Shown one piece after another: positions 7,799 through 17,504 of a stretch of DNA of 64,000 nt. The stretch comes from Thauera terpenica 58Eu (GTDB lineage Bacteria; Pseudomonadota; Gammaproteobacteria; Burkholderiales; Rhodocyclaceae): contig NZ_ATJV01000081.1 of the NCBI RefSeq assembly GCF_000443165.1, forward strand, positions 1 to 64,000. The letters run 5' to 3'. Position numbers and translations under genes: made by a program. The notes under the pieces are model-generated. The model saw only the letters and a list, made by a program, of their open reading frames with translations, searched no databases and had not been told where the DNA came from. How positions within the stretch are numbered: position 1 is the stretch's first letter; every line of letters begins with the position of its first letter.

Positions 7799-8815
7799 AT
7801 GTCTTCCTCCCTCACCGACCTGCTGTCGGCCGCCCTGTCTGCCCGCGCAGACCTGATCACCGCCTTGCACGCTGAACAAACCGATGCCTACCGTGTGTTC
7901 CACGGCACGGCCGAAGGCGCCCCCGGGCTCACGGTCGACCGCTACGGCGCGGTGCTGCTCGCACAAACCTTCCACCGCCCGCTGAGCGAAGAGCAACTGG
8001 CCGAACTGCAGGCTTTCTATGCCAGCGCTCTGCCCGGCCTGATGCTGGTGTGGAACGACCGCAGCGCCAGGAATTCGCGCATTGCCAACACCCTGACGCC
8101 CGAGCAGCAAGCCCTCGCCGCCCAGCCCTCCGAATTCAGCGAACTGGGTGTGCGTTATCGCTTCCAGGCCCGCCATGCGGGGCAGGACCCCTGGCTGTTC
8201 CTCGACCTGCGCGCCGCGCGCCGGCGCGTCATGGCCGAAGCCGAGGGCAAGTCCCTGCTCAACATGTTCGCCTACACCTGCGGCGTCGGCGTTGCCGCCG
8301 CCAAGGCCGGTGCGAGCCATGTGGTGAATGTGGACTTCTCCGAATCCAGTCTTGCAGTGGGCAAGGACAATGCCCGCCTCAACGCGCTGCCCATCCGCCT
8401 GCGCTTCGTCAAGTCCGACGCTTTCGCGGCGCTGCGCCAATATGCCGGCCTCGGCCAGGCCAAGATGGTGCGCGGCAAGCATCTGCCCCCCTTCCCCGAA
8501 CTCGCAGCGCATCGCTTCGACATGGTCTTCCTCGACCCGCCGCGCTATGCCAAAAGCCCGTTTGGCGTCGTCGATCTGGTGCGCGACTACGCCGCACTAT
8601 TCAAGCCTGCGCTGCTCGCCACCGCAGAGGGCGGCAGCCTGATCTGCTGCAACAACGACGCCCGTGTATCCCGCGAAGACTGGCTCGACCAACTCCAGCG
8701 CAGCGCCAGCAAGGCCGGCAGGCCGGTGCGCGAAGCGCAGTGGATTGCCCCGGAGGCGGACTTCCCCAGCCTTGACGACAATCCGCCACTGAAGACCCTG
8801 TTGTTACGGGTTTAG
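7799..8815 (+). CDS. Class I SAM-dependent rRNA methyltransferase (RlmI/RlmK-like)
   Basis: 338 aa from ATG 7799. The N-terminal part has DAYRVFHGTAEGAPGLTVDRYG, typical of the RlmI/RlmK 23S rRNA cytosine/guanine methyltransferase group. The SAM-binding core has LNMFAYTCGVGVAAAKAGA (motif I) and the catalytic-loop motif FLDPPRYAKS. It lacks the N-terminal PUA domain of E. coli RlmI (396 aa), so the exact nucleotide target is uncertain. It is a single gene, following the broken FUSC gene by 87 bp. Confidence 0.8.
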   Translation: MSSSLTDLLSAALSARADLITALHAEQTDAYRVFHGTAEGAPGLTVDRYGAVLLAQTFHRPLSEEQLAELQAFYASALPGLMLVWNDRSARNSRIANTLTPEQQALAAQPSEFSELGVRYRFQARHAGQDPWLFLDLRAARRRVMAEAEGKSLLNMFAYTCGVGVAAAKAGASHVVNVDFSESSLAVGKDNARLNALPIRLRFVKSDAFAALRQYAGLGQAKMVRGKHLPPFPELAAHRFDMVFLDPPRYAKSPFGVVDLVRDYAALFKPALLATAEGGSLICCNNDARVSREDWLDQLQRSASKAGRPVREAQWIAPEADFPSLDDNPPLKTLLLRV

Positions 8816-8914
8816 GTCGCCACCCTGAACGACCTGCGGCCGACACGGTCGGAGCCGACTGCAGCCCTGCGCGCAGGCCCCTCCGACCCCTCCTTGAGCA
8901 CCCCCAAGCACACC

Positions 8915-9361
8915 ATGTCCCGATTCATCCTTACCTCCCTTGTTTGCCTGCTGACGCTGGGCGCCTGTAGCGGCCCGGTGGAGGACACCCGCCCCGGCCA
9001 GCCGGTGAAGCACCGTCAGGACGCCTTCAAGGCCATGCTGCGCAGCTTCGAGCCGATGGGCGTGATGTTGCGCACCCACGGCTACCGCGCCGACGAGTTC
9101 GCCCGCCTCGCCAATGAACTCAACAGCCGGCGCGATGCGCCCTTCAACTCTTTCGCCGCCGACACCCATTATCCGCCGACCAAAGCCAAGGCCGCGGTGT
9201 GGGAACGTACGCAGGAATTCGAAAGCGAACGCCAGAAGTTCTACGAACTGACCGACGCCCTCGCCGCCGCTGCGCAGACGCATGACGAGGCCAGCGTACG
9301 GACGGCCTACGACAAGGTCCATGCCAGCTGCAAGTCCTGTCACGACGATTTCAAGAACTGA
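8915..9361 (+). CDS. Lipid-anchored cytochrome c'-like protein
   Basis: 148 aa from ATG 8915. A lipoprotein signal with lipobox LGAC puts the lipidated cysteine near residue 20. The mature part is a helical bundle ending with one heme c motif, CKSCH, nine residues from or closer to the C-terminus, as in cytochrome c'/c556. Most cytochromes c' are soluble; a lipid anchor would keep this one at a membrane face in the periplasm. It may bind NO or act in small-scale electron transfer. It lies 28 bp before the YgjP-like gene. Confidence 0.75.
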   Translation: MSRFILTSLVCLLTLGACSGPVEDTRPGQPVKHRQDAFKAMLRSFEPMGVMLRTHGYRADEFARLANELNSRRDAPFNSFAADTHYPPTKAKAAVWERTQEFESERQKFYELTDALAAAAQTHDEASVRTAYDKVHASCKSCHDDFKN

Positions 9362-9388
9362 GGCGGCTAGTCAGGAAGGTCTCTCACC

Positions 9389-9946
9389 ATGTCCGTGCGG
9401 TTTGAACGCTTGCTCGGCGCTGCCGCCCACCCACGGGCGGCGCCCGACTACCTCGCCGGCTACCCTGCCCACCTGCGCGAGCCGGTGTTGGCCCTCATCG
9501 AGCAGCAGCGCTTCGCCGCGCTCCTGCTCAAGCGCTATCCACGCGCGCACGAGGTGCGCTCGGATGGCGCGCTCTACGACTACGTGCAGGCGCTCAAGGC
9601 CGACACCATGCGCAGCGCAGCGCCGCTGAGCAAGGTGTGCTTCGACAGCAAGCTGCATGTGATCCGCAACGCGCTCGGCACCCACACCACGATCTCGCGT
9701 GTACAAGGCGCCAGGCTGCAGACCAAGCGCGAGATCCGTGTCGCCACCCTGTTTCGCGAGCTGCCGCTGGAGTTCCTGCGCATGATTGTCGTGCATGAGC
9801 TCGCCCACCTGCGCGAGCGCAATCACGACAAGGCCTTCTACCAGCTGTGCCAGCACATGGAGCCGCACTACCATCAGTACGAGTTCGATCTGCGCGCTTA
9901 CCTGTGTTATCGCGATGCGGCCGGTGCGCCGCTATGGTCGGCCTGA
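9389..9946 (+). CDS. YgjP-like M48 metallopeptidase-domain protein
   Basis: 185 aa. Contains the zinc motif HELAHLRERNHDKAF, the signature of the YgjP/DUF45 branch of M48-like metalloproteases, with zinc ligands from HExxH and the downstream histidine. There is no signal peptide or membrane segment, so it is cytoplasmic. The biological substrate of this family is not settled. No operon partner is obvious apart from the cytochrome gene just upstream. Confidence 0.8.
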   Translation: MSVRFERLLGAAAHPRAAPDYLAGYPAHLREPVLALIEQQRFAALLLKRYPRAHEVRSDGALYDYVQALKADTMRSAAPLSKVCFDSKLHVIRNALGTHTTISRVQGARLQTKREIRVATLFRELPLEFLRMIVVHELAHLRERNHDKAFYQLCQHMEPHYHQYEFDLRAYLCYRDAAGAPLWSA

Positions 9947-10109
9947 GTCGCGCGACACGCTGGGCCTGGGGTGGCAATGTGCGCGTGCATGGGGCCGATT
10001 GAAAGCGCGCCTGTAATCCCGCCGCCGATTTGAAGGAAAATGGCGGCCTCGCCGCTTGTCTCCCTCAGCTGGGCCGAGCCGTCCCCGAACTCTCCTTCAG
10101 GAAGCGATC

Positions 10110-11777
10110 ATGCTGCACAAACTCTCCACCTTCGCTGGCGTATCCGGTCCCGTCGTCGTCATCATCATGGACGGCTACGGCATCGCCAGCAACAAGGCCG
10201 GCAGCGCAATCGATGCTGCAACCAAACCCACCCTGGACCGCTTGTTCGCGCAGTTTCCGCACATCCGCCTGCGTGCCCACGGCACCGCGGTCGGCATGCC
10301 CTCGGACGAGGACATGGGTAACTCCGAGGTCGGCCACAACGCCATCGGCGCCGGCCAGGTCTATTCCCAGGGCGCAGCGCTGGTCGCCAACGCCATCGCC
10401 GACGGCTCCATCTGGCAAGGCAACGCATGGCAGGAAATCGTTGCCGGCGCCAAGGCGGGCGCACACGGCAAGCCCGGCACCCTGCACTTCATCGGCCTGT
10501 TCTCGGATGGCAACGTGCATAGCCACATCGACCACCTGCGCGCGCTGGTGGTACAGGCCAAGGCCGAAGGCATCAACACCGTGCGCATCCACGCCTTGCT
10601 CGACGGGCGCGATGTGCCCGAGACCAGCGCGCTGGATTACATCGTGCCCTTCGAGGCTTTCCTGCAGGCCCTCAGCACCGACGGCTTCGATGCTCGCATC
10701 GCCTCCGGCGGCGGTCGCCAGACCATCACCATGGACCGCTACGATGCCAACTGGCCGATGGTGGCACGCGGCTGGCGCACCCACGTGCTGGGCGAAGGCC
10801 CGCAGTTTGCCAACGCCACCGCCGCGGTGATCGGCCTGCGTGAGATGCACCCCGGCACCATCGACCAGGACCTGCCCGAATTCGTCATCGCCGAGTTTGA
10901 GGAAAACGGCCATGGCAAGCCGATCGGCACCATTGAAGACGGCGACGCGGTGGTGCTGTTCAATTTCCGCGGCGACCGTGCGCTCGAGATCACGCGCAGC
11001 TTCGTCGACGACGACTTCAGCCACTTCGATCGCGTGCGCCGCCCGGACGTGAGCTATGCCGGCATGCTTCAATACGACGGCGACCTGCAGCTGCCGAAGC
11101 GCTTCCTGGTGAGCCCACCGGCGATCAAGGACACCTCGGGCGAATGGTTCAGCAAATCGGGGCTGGCCCAGTTTGCGTGCTCGGAGACGCAGAAGTTCGG
11201 CCATGTCACCTATTTCTGGAACGGCAACCGCTCGGGCAAGTTCGAAGGCGAGACCTGGCAGGAGGTGCCCAGCGACCTCGTGCCTTTCGAGCAGCGCCCG
11301 TGGATGAAGGCGGCCGAGATCACCGACGCCATGATCGCCGCCCTGCAGTCAGGCAAGTACCAAGTGCTGCGCTGCAATTACGCCAACGGCGACATGGTCG
11401 GCCACACCGGCAACTTCCGCGCCGCGACGATGGCGATCGAGGCGGTCGACCTCGCCCTGTCACGCCTGCTGCCGGCAATCGACGCAGCCGGCGGGGTGGC
11501 ACTGATCACCGCCGACCATGGCAACGCCGACGAGATGTTCGAGCTCGACAAGAAGACCCGGCAACCGACGCAGAACGAGAACGGCAGCTTCAAGGCCAAG
11601 ACCGCCCATACGCTCAACCCCGTGCCCCTGATCCTCTATGACACGGTCAGCGGCGGCAAGCTGGGCCTGCAACAGACCGACAGCGCCGGTCTGTCGAACA
11701 TCGCCGCCACCGTGGCCAACCTGCTCGGGCTGCAAAAGCACGACAAGTGGGACGACAGCGTACTGCAGATCAAGTAA
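10110..11777 (+). CDS. gpmI: 2,3-bisphosphoglycerate-independent phosphoglycerate mutase
   Basis: 555 aa from ATG 10110, preceded by AGGAAG. Interconverts 3- and 2-phosphoglycerate in glycolysis/gluconeogenesis without a bisphosphoglycerate cofactor, using two Mn ions. Visible signatures: IIMDGYG (Asp21), MGNSEVGH with the phospho-acceptor Ser72, DGRDVPETSA, and ITADHGNADEMF near the C-terminus. It is somewhat longer than the E. coli enzyme (514 aa). It stands alone. An in-frame extension upstream to 10056 has no ribosome site. Confidence 0.95.
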   Translation: MLHKLSTFAGVSGPVVVIIMDGYGIASNKAGSAIDAATKPTLDRLFAQFPHIRLRAHGTAVGMPSDEDMGNSEVGHNAIGAGQVYSQGAALVANAIADGSIWQGNAWQEIVAGAKAGAHGKPGTLHFIGLFSDGNVHSHIDHLRALVVQAKAEGINTVRIHALLDGRDVPETSALDYIVPFEAFLQALSTDGFDARIASGGGRQTITMDRYDANWPMVARGWRTHVLGEGPQFANATAAVIGLREMHPGTIDQDLPEFVIAEFEENGHGKPIGTIEDGDAVVLFNFRGDRALEITRSFVDDDFSHFDRVRRPDVSYAGMLQYDGDLQLPKRFLVSPPAIKDTSGEWFSKSGLAQFACSETQKFGHVTYFWNGNRSGKFEGETWQEVPSDLVPFEQRPWMKAAEITDAMIAALQSGKYQVLRCNYANGDMVGHTGNFRAATMAIEAVDLALSRLLPAIDAAGGVALITADHGNADEMFELDKKTRQPTQNENGSFKAKTAHTLNPVPLILYDTVSGGKLGLQQTDSAGLSNIAATVANLLGLQKHDKWDDSVLQIK

Positions 11778-11848
11778 GGCCGGGTTCGGCTCGTCCCGGA
11801 GAGGGCATCAGGCTGGGGCCAGCAAATGGGCCGCGCCGGGGTGTCGGC

Positions 11849-11854
11849 TACAAT
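11849..11854 (+). promoter_or_regulatory. Possible -10 box for lipoprotein gene
   Basis: TACAAT lies 30 bp before the lipoprotein ATG (11884), followed by AAGGAG as ribosome site. The -35 region is GC-rich and unconvincing, so this is a weak call. Confidence 0.3.
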
Positions 11855-11883
11855 CAGGCAAGGCTTCAAGGAGAACCTGACCC

Positions 11884-12267
11884 ATGATCCGCTCCATCTC
11901 GTGCACGCTGGGCGCTGCCTTCCTGCTGTCGGCCTGTGCCACCCCGGCGCCGCCGCCAGTCGCCACCGCTGCTGGCATTTCCATTCAGAGCGGCCAGTTC
12001 GAGTTTGCCCTGGCGAGCGGCGACTACCGCTGTGAGCGAGGCGTGCGACTGGGGATGCAGCGCGAGATGCGTGACCGCGTCAATCACCGCATCCAGCTCG
12101 ACTGGAACGGCAAACACTACCAGCTCGAACGCGACCCCTCCTACTCCGGCCTGCCACGCTTCGAGGATCAGATCAGCGGCCTGGTGTGGATAGACCTGCC
12201 GTGGAAAGGCCTGCTGCTCGACGGCCGCACGCACGCGCCGCTCGCCAATGAGTGCCGTGTGAGCTGA
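11884..12267 (+). CDS. Small lipoprotein, MliC-like
   Basis: 127 aa. Lipoprotein signal with lipobox LSAC (Cys18). The mature domain has the pattern of the MliC lysozyme-inhibitor family: YRCERGVRL, HRIQLDWNGKHYQL, then GLVWIDLPWKGLLLDG and a C-terminal ECR, giving two cysteines (in YRCE and ECR) that could form the family disulfide. It would sit in the periplasm on a membrane anchor and protect peptidoglycan from lysozyme. The family match is by eye and moderate. Confidence 0.55.
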   Translation: MIRSISCTLGAAFLLSACATPAPPPVATAAGISIQSGQFEFALASGDYRCERGVRLGMQREMRDRVNHRIQLDWNGKHYQLERDPSYSGLPRFEDQISGLVWIDLPWKGLLLDGRTHAPLANECRVS

Positions 12268-12309
12268 AGGACACCACGCGCAAGCACGCGCGACGCAGCC
12301 GAAACCGGC

Positions 12310-12780
12310 TCAGGCCGATGGAAGGCCTGCAGCCGCGCGCGCGCGCTGCTTGGCAGCGACGAAGTCGCCGCGTGGAATGTAGAGCAGATCGCCGAGCTTG
12401 AGCATGAGCTGGGTCTCATGATGACTGAGACGGCCATCGGCAAAAGCCACCTGCCACAGCTGCTCGATCATGCCCACCCTCTGTTCGAGGCTGAAACCGC
12501 GCGCGAGGGTGGAGGTGAAGCGGTGCAGATCCGATGCCTCGCGCGCAGTCGCATCGGCGAGCTCGAGCAGGCGCGCCACTTCGTCGTCGGCGAGCGCAAA
12601 CCCGCTCGCCAGCGCATTGACCGCCGCCTGGCGCTCCTCAGGCTGGCAGTCGTTGTCGGCGCGCATCATCTCCACCAGGAGCACGGCCGAGGCGAGCTGG
12701 AGCACGTGCTCCACTTCGCCCACGTCCGCGCTTGGCGGCATGAGCAGGGTGGAGAAGAACTGTTTCAGGGTCTGGATCAT
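12310..12780 (-). CDS. TerB-like (tellurite resistance family) protein
   Basis: 156 aa from ATG 12780; an in-frame extension to 12903 crosses the icd terminator and is rejected. All-helical cytoplasmic protein with the TerB repeat pattern: LLVEMMRADNDCQPEERQ and AFADGRLSHHETQLMLKLGD, acidic loops that bind metal in TerB. Orphan TerB-domain proteins are widespread and not evidence for tellurite resistance; no other ter gene is nearby. Real function unknown. Confidence 0.75.
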   Translation of the reverse strand: MIQTLKQFFSTLLMPPSADVGEVEHVLQLASAVLLVEMMRADNDCQPEERQAAVNALASGFALADDEVARLLELADATAREASDLHRFTSTLARGFSLEQRVGMIEQLWQVAFADGRLSHHETQLMLKLGDLLYIPRGDFVAAKQRARAAAGLPSA

Positions 12781-12871
12781 GAGCACGTTCGTACGTTGAG
12801 CAATGACTACCTTCAGTGTGCGCGATGGCCCTGGAGTTCCCCCTCCGGGCCCCGCACACAGCTCACAACAT

Positions 12872-12909
12872 GAAAAAGCCGGTGTGCCTCGCAGGGAGGC
12901 CACCGGCTT
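12872..12909 (-). terminator. Rho-independent terminator of icd
   Basis: A stem of 12876-12884 with 12901-12909 extended by GCCTC/GAGGC (12886-12890 with 12896-12900). Read on the minus strand it is followed by TTTTT. It lies 37 bp beyond the icd stop. Confidence 0.85.
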
Positions 12910-12945
12910 GCAGACGACAGGCGACCGGGCGCGCCCGGCCGGGCG

Positions 12946-15183
<2,238 letters not shown>

Positions 15184-15460
15184 TCTTTTCCCCTTGATTT
15201 TGGTCTCGTGGCGCCAACCCAATGGCGACTCCCGGTCGCTTTGCACGACACGTGGGCATGCTTGCGCAGCCGGCAGGAAAATACCATGCAACGCGCAGCT
15301 CAGCATCGGTATACATCAAATCCCTGGCAGAAAGCGGGCGAATGCCGGCAATCCTGCTGCGCTCCCTTCTGCCGCGGTGTCCATTGCTGCACATGGTCAA
15401 AGCGGGCTGCGAATTGCCATGCGTTTTTTCGCGGGCGTGCGGGCGCAACCCGCGCTGCAC

Positions 15461-16669
15461 TCAGGCCGGCCTGGCGGACTTTTCAAGCGCAGCAGCGGCA
15501 AGATCACGCCGCTCCACCACCTTGAGCACCAGCAGCAAGAGCGTGCCCAGCACCATCGTGCCGGCGGCGAAATACAGACCGCCCGCATAGCTGCCGAAAG
15601 CAGCGCCCAGCCAGCCCGTCACCGCCGGACCGATGATCTGTGCGATACCGTAAGTGACGGTCATCTTGCCCATCATCTTGGCTGGGCGGGTGGGGAAGTA
15701 GCGCCCGGCCATGGTCAGCACCAGGCTCACCATGCCCACGAAAGTGCCGCCGAACAGCAGCGCGCCGCCAAGGGCGCCTGCCATGCCACCGACCACCACC
15801 GGCAACAGGATGCCGAAAACCTGCAGCGTCGCGGCCATGACCAGCGCGTTGAGCTCGCCAGTACGACGCGCGATGAAGTCCCACACGATGCAGGCCGGCG
15901 CCGCCGCCAGGCCGATGGCAAGAAAGCTCCAGCTCCCCCTGCCCTCCATCCCGGGCAGTCGATCCACGATGGCAACGATGAAGGTGGCGCTGACGACAAA
16001 ACCCACACCGGCACAAAAGTAGGACGCCATGAACACGCGCAGAAAGAGCGGGCTGGGTGGATTGTCGTGCATCGACGCACCCGTTTTCGTTACCCCACTG
16101 GTATCGGGCAAGGGCAGCCAGCCCAGGGCCGGCACCAGCAACACGCAGCCCATCGCGCTGAAGGCGATCCACTGCTGGCGCCAGTCCATGCCCTTGCTCA
16201 TGAAGATCACTGCCGCCGAGCAGCCGGCGATGCCCAGACCGATGCCCATGAAGTGAATGCCAAGCTCGCTGCGATGATTGTTGCGAATCAGCCAGTTCAG
16301 GATGAGCCCGGTCCCCAGCAGCATGCTGGCCGCACTGGCCAGACCCGCAAAGTAGCGCGCCACCGCCCACACCCAGAAATCGGTGGTGAGCCCCATCATC
16401 AAGGTGGTCAACACTGCCACCACCATGCCGATGCGAAACAGCCTGTCCTTCAGCACCAGGTCGCTGATGGAGGCCGCGACCAGCGCTCCGGTGAGGTAAC
16501 CGCCATAGTTGATCGCTGCCAGCCAGCCGCCTTCGGCCAGGCCCAGCCCGGCCTGCTGCTGCATCAGTGGCAACAGCGGCGTATAGGAGAAGCGCGCCAC
16601 GCCCAGTGCAAGGATCAGGCTGAAGATGCCGGCGCCCAGCACCTTCATGCGTTGGATCTGATCAGTCAT
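15461..16669 (-). CDS. MFS transporter, YbfB/YjiJ family
   Basis: 402 aa, 12 predicted membrane segments. Resembles the YbfB/YjiJ branch of the major facilitator superfamily: starts with GAGIFSLILALGVARFSYTP, then GGWLAAINYGGYLTGAL. Inner-membrane; substrate unknown. Not in an obvious operon: the flanking genes icd and the unknown 16788 gene lie in the same direction but are more than 100 bp away. Confidence 0.8.
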   Translation of the reverse strand: MTDQIQRMKVLGAGIFSLILALGVARFSYTPLLPLMQQQAGLGLAEGGWLAAINYGGYLTGALVAASISDLVLKDRLFRIGMVVAVLTTLMMGLTTDFWVWAVARYFAGLASAASMLLGTGLILNWLIRNNHRSELGIHFMGIGLGIAGCSAAVIFMSKGMDWRQQWIAFSAMGCVLLVPALGWLPLPDTSGVTKTGASMHDNPPSPLFLRVFMASYFCAGVGFVVSATFIVAIVDRLPGMEGRGSWSFLAIGLAAAPACIVWDFIARRTGELNALVMAATLQVFGILLPVVVGGMAGALGGALLFGGTFVGMVSLVLTMAGRYFPTRPAKMMGKMTVTYGIAQIIGPAVTGWLGAAFGSYAGGLYFAAGTMVLGTLLLLVLKVVERRDLAAAALEKSARPA

Positions 16670-16787
16670 TGTGTTTGCGTCTTGTCATCAGCTGGGGTCG
16701 AAACCATAGTCGGCGTCCGCCATCTATTCAAGCGAATGTTCAGGAATACAGCATTGCCGGGAAGATGTCGCGCCACTTCGTGCCCGC

Positions 16788-17420
16788 TCACCACAGGGTA
16801 CGCGTATCCAGCCAGGTGATGCGGTCGGTGTGGCGCCTGACCGCACGCACCATATGGTCGGTACCACCGGGGCCTGTGCCCTCGGCCCCATTCCACAGGC
16901 AGATGAAGCGCAGCCGATGCGCGCCCCACGTCAGCGCGGTCTGTAGCAGCCACAGATTGCAGCGTTCATAGCGGCTCGTTTCTTCCTCATCGCATGTTGT
17001 GGCGCTCAGGATGCGGGGCGCATCATCGAGCGTGGCGCGCAGCGCCAGATAGCGCGCACGCCAGCGTGCGCCATCGGCATGCAGGCACACCGAGCGCGCA
17101 ATGAATTCCGCCTCGGCAAACGGCAGCATCAGCACCAGGCGCAGCCCACGTGCCTTGCACGCCTCGAGGAACAGCAGGTCGCCTCCATTGGCAGCCTGAG
17201 CCAGGGCGAGATCGCCCGGCCCGGCGCCGAGCTCATCCAGCGCGGCGGCGATGGCGCGCGCCGCAATGCCTTCCTTTTCGGCTGGAAAGCGCGGCTCGGC
17301 ACGGTCGGGAGCATCGACCATGTGGCCACTGAAAAGAAAGACCAGACGTGGCGGCACCTGCAGGGCAACATGGGCAGGCTCGATAGCGGGTGCTGCAAGC
17401 GCGGGCGGCTGCCGCTCCAT
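16788..17420 (-). CDS. Hypothetical protein with Rossmann-like GH..D..GGDLLF motif
   Basis: 210 aa from ATG 17420, chosen because GAGGAG stands 6 nt before it; ATG 17483 is an alternative but would leave almost no promoter space before the divergent channel gene. Visible motifs: FLFSGHMVDAPDRAEPRFP, a GPGDLALAQAANGGDLLFLEAC block, LMLPFAEAEFIARSV, then RYERCNLWLLQTAL and WNGAEGTGPGGTDHM. The order of strand-helix elements and the GGD motif recall nucleotide-sensing SLOG-type Rossmann domains, but I cannot name a family. No signal peptide. Function unknown. Confidence 0.6.
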   Translation of the reverse strand: MERQPPALAAPAIEPAHVALQVPPRLVFLFSGHMVDAPDRAEPRFPAEKEGIAARAIAAALDELGAGPGDLALAQAANGGDLLFLEACKARGLRLVLMLPFAEAEFIARSVCLHADGARWRARYLALRATLDDAPRILSATTCDEEETSRYERCNLWLLQTALTWGAHRLRFICLWNGAEGTGPGGTDHMVRAVRRHTDRITWLDTRTLW

Positions 17421-17504
17421 GGACTCCTCGCTTGCGCTGGCTTTCACTGGCGCACGCACAAGTATGGGTAAACTCCGCCTCATCTCATCCACTCCTTGCC
17501 GTCC

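Noticed and set aside
12310-12780. Tellurite resistance function for the TerB-like protein
   Set aside because: No terC, terD, terZ or other ter gene is nearby; single TerB-domain proteins are common without that role.
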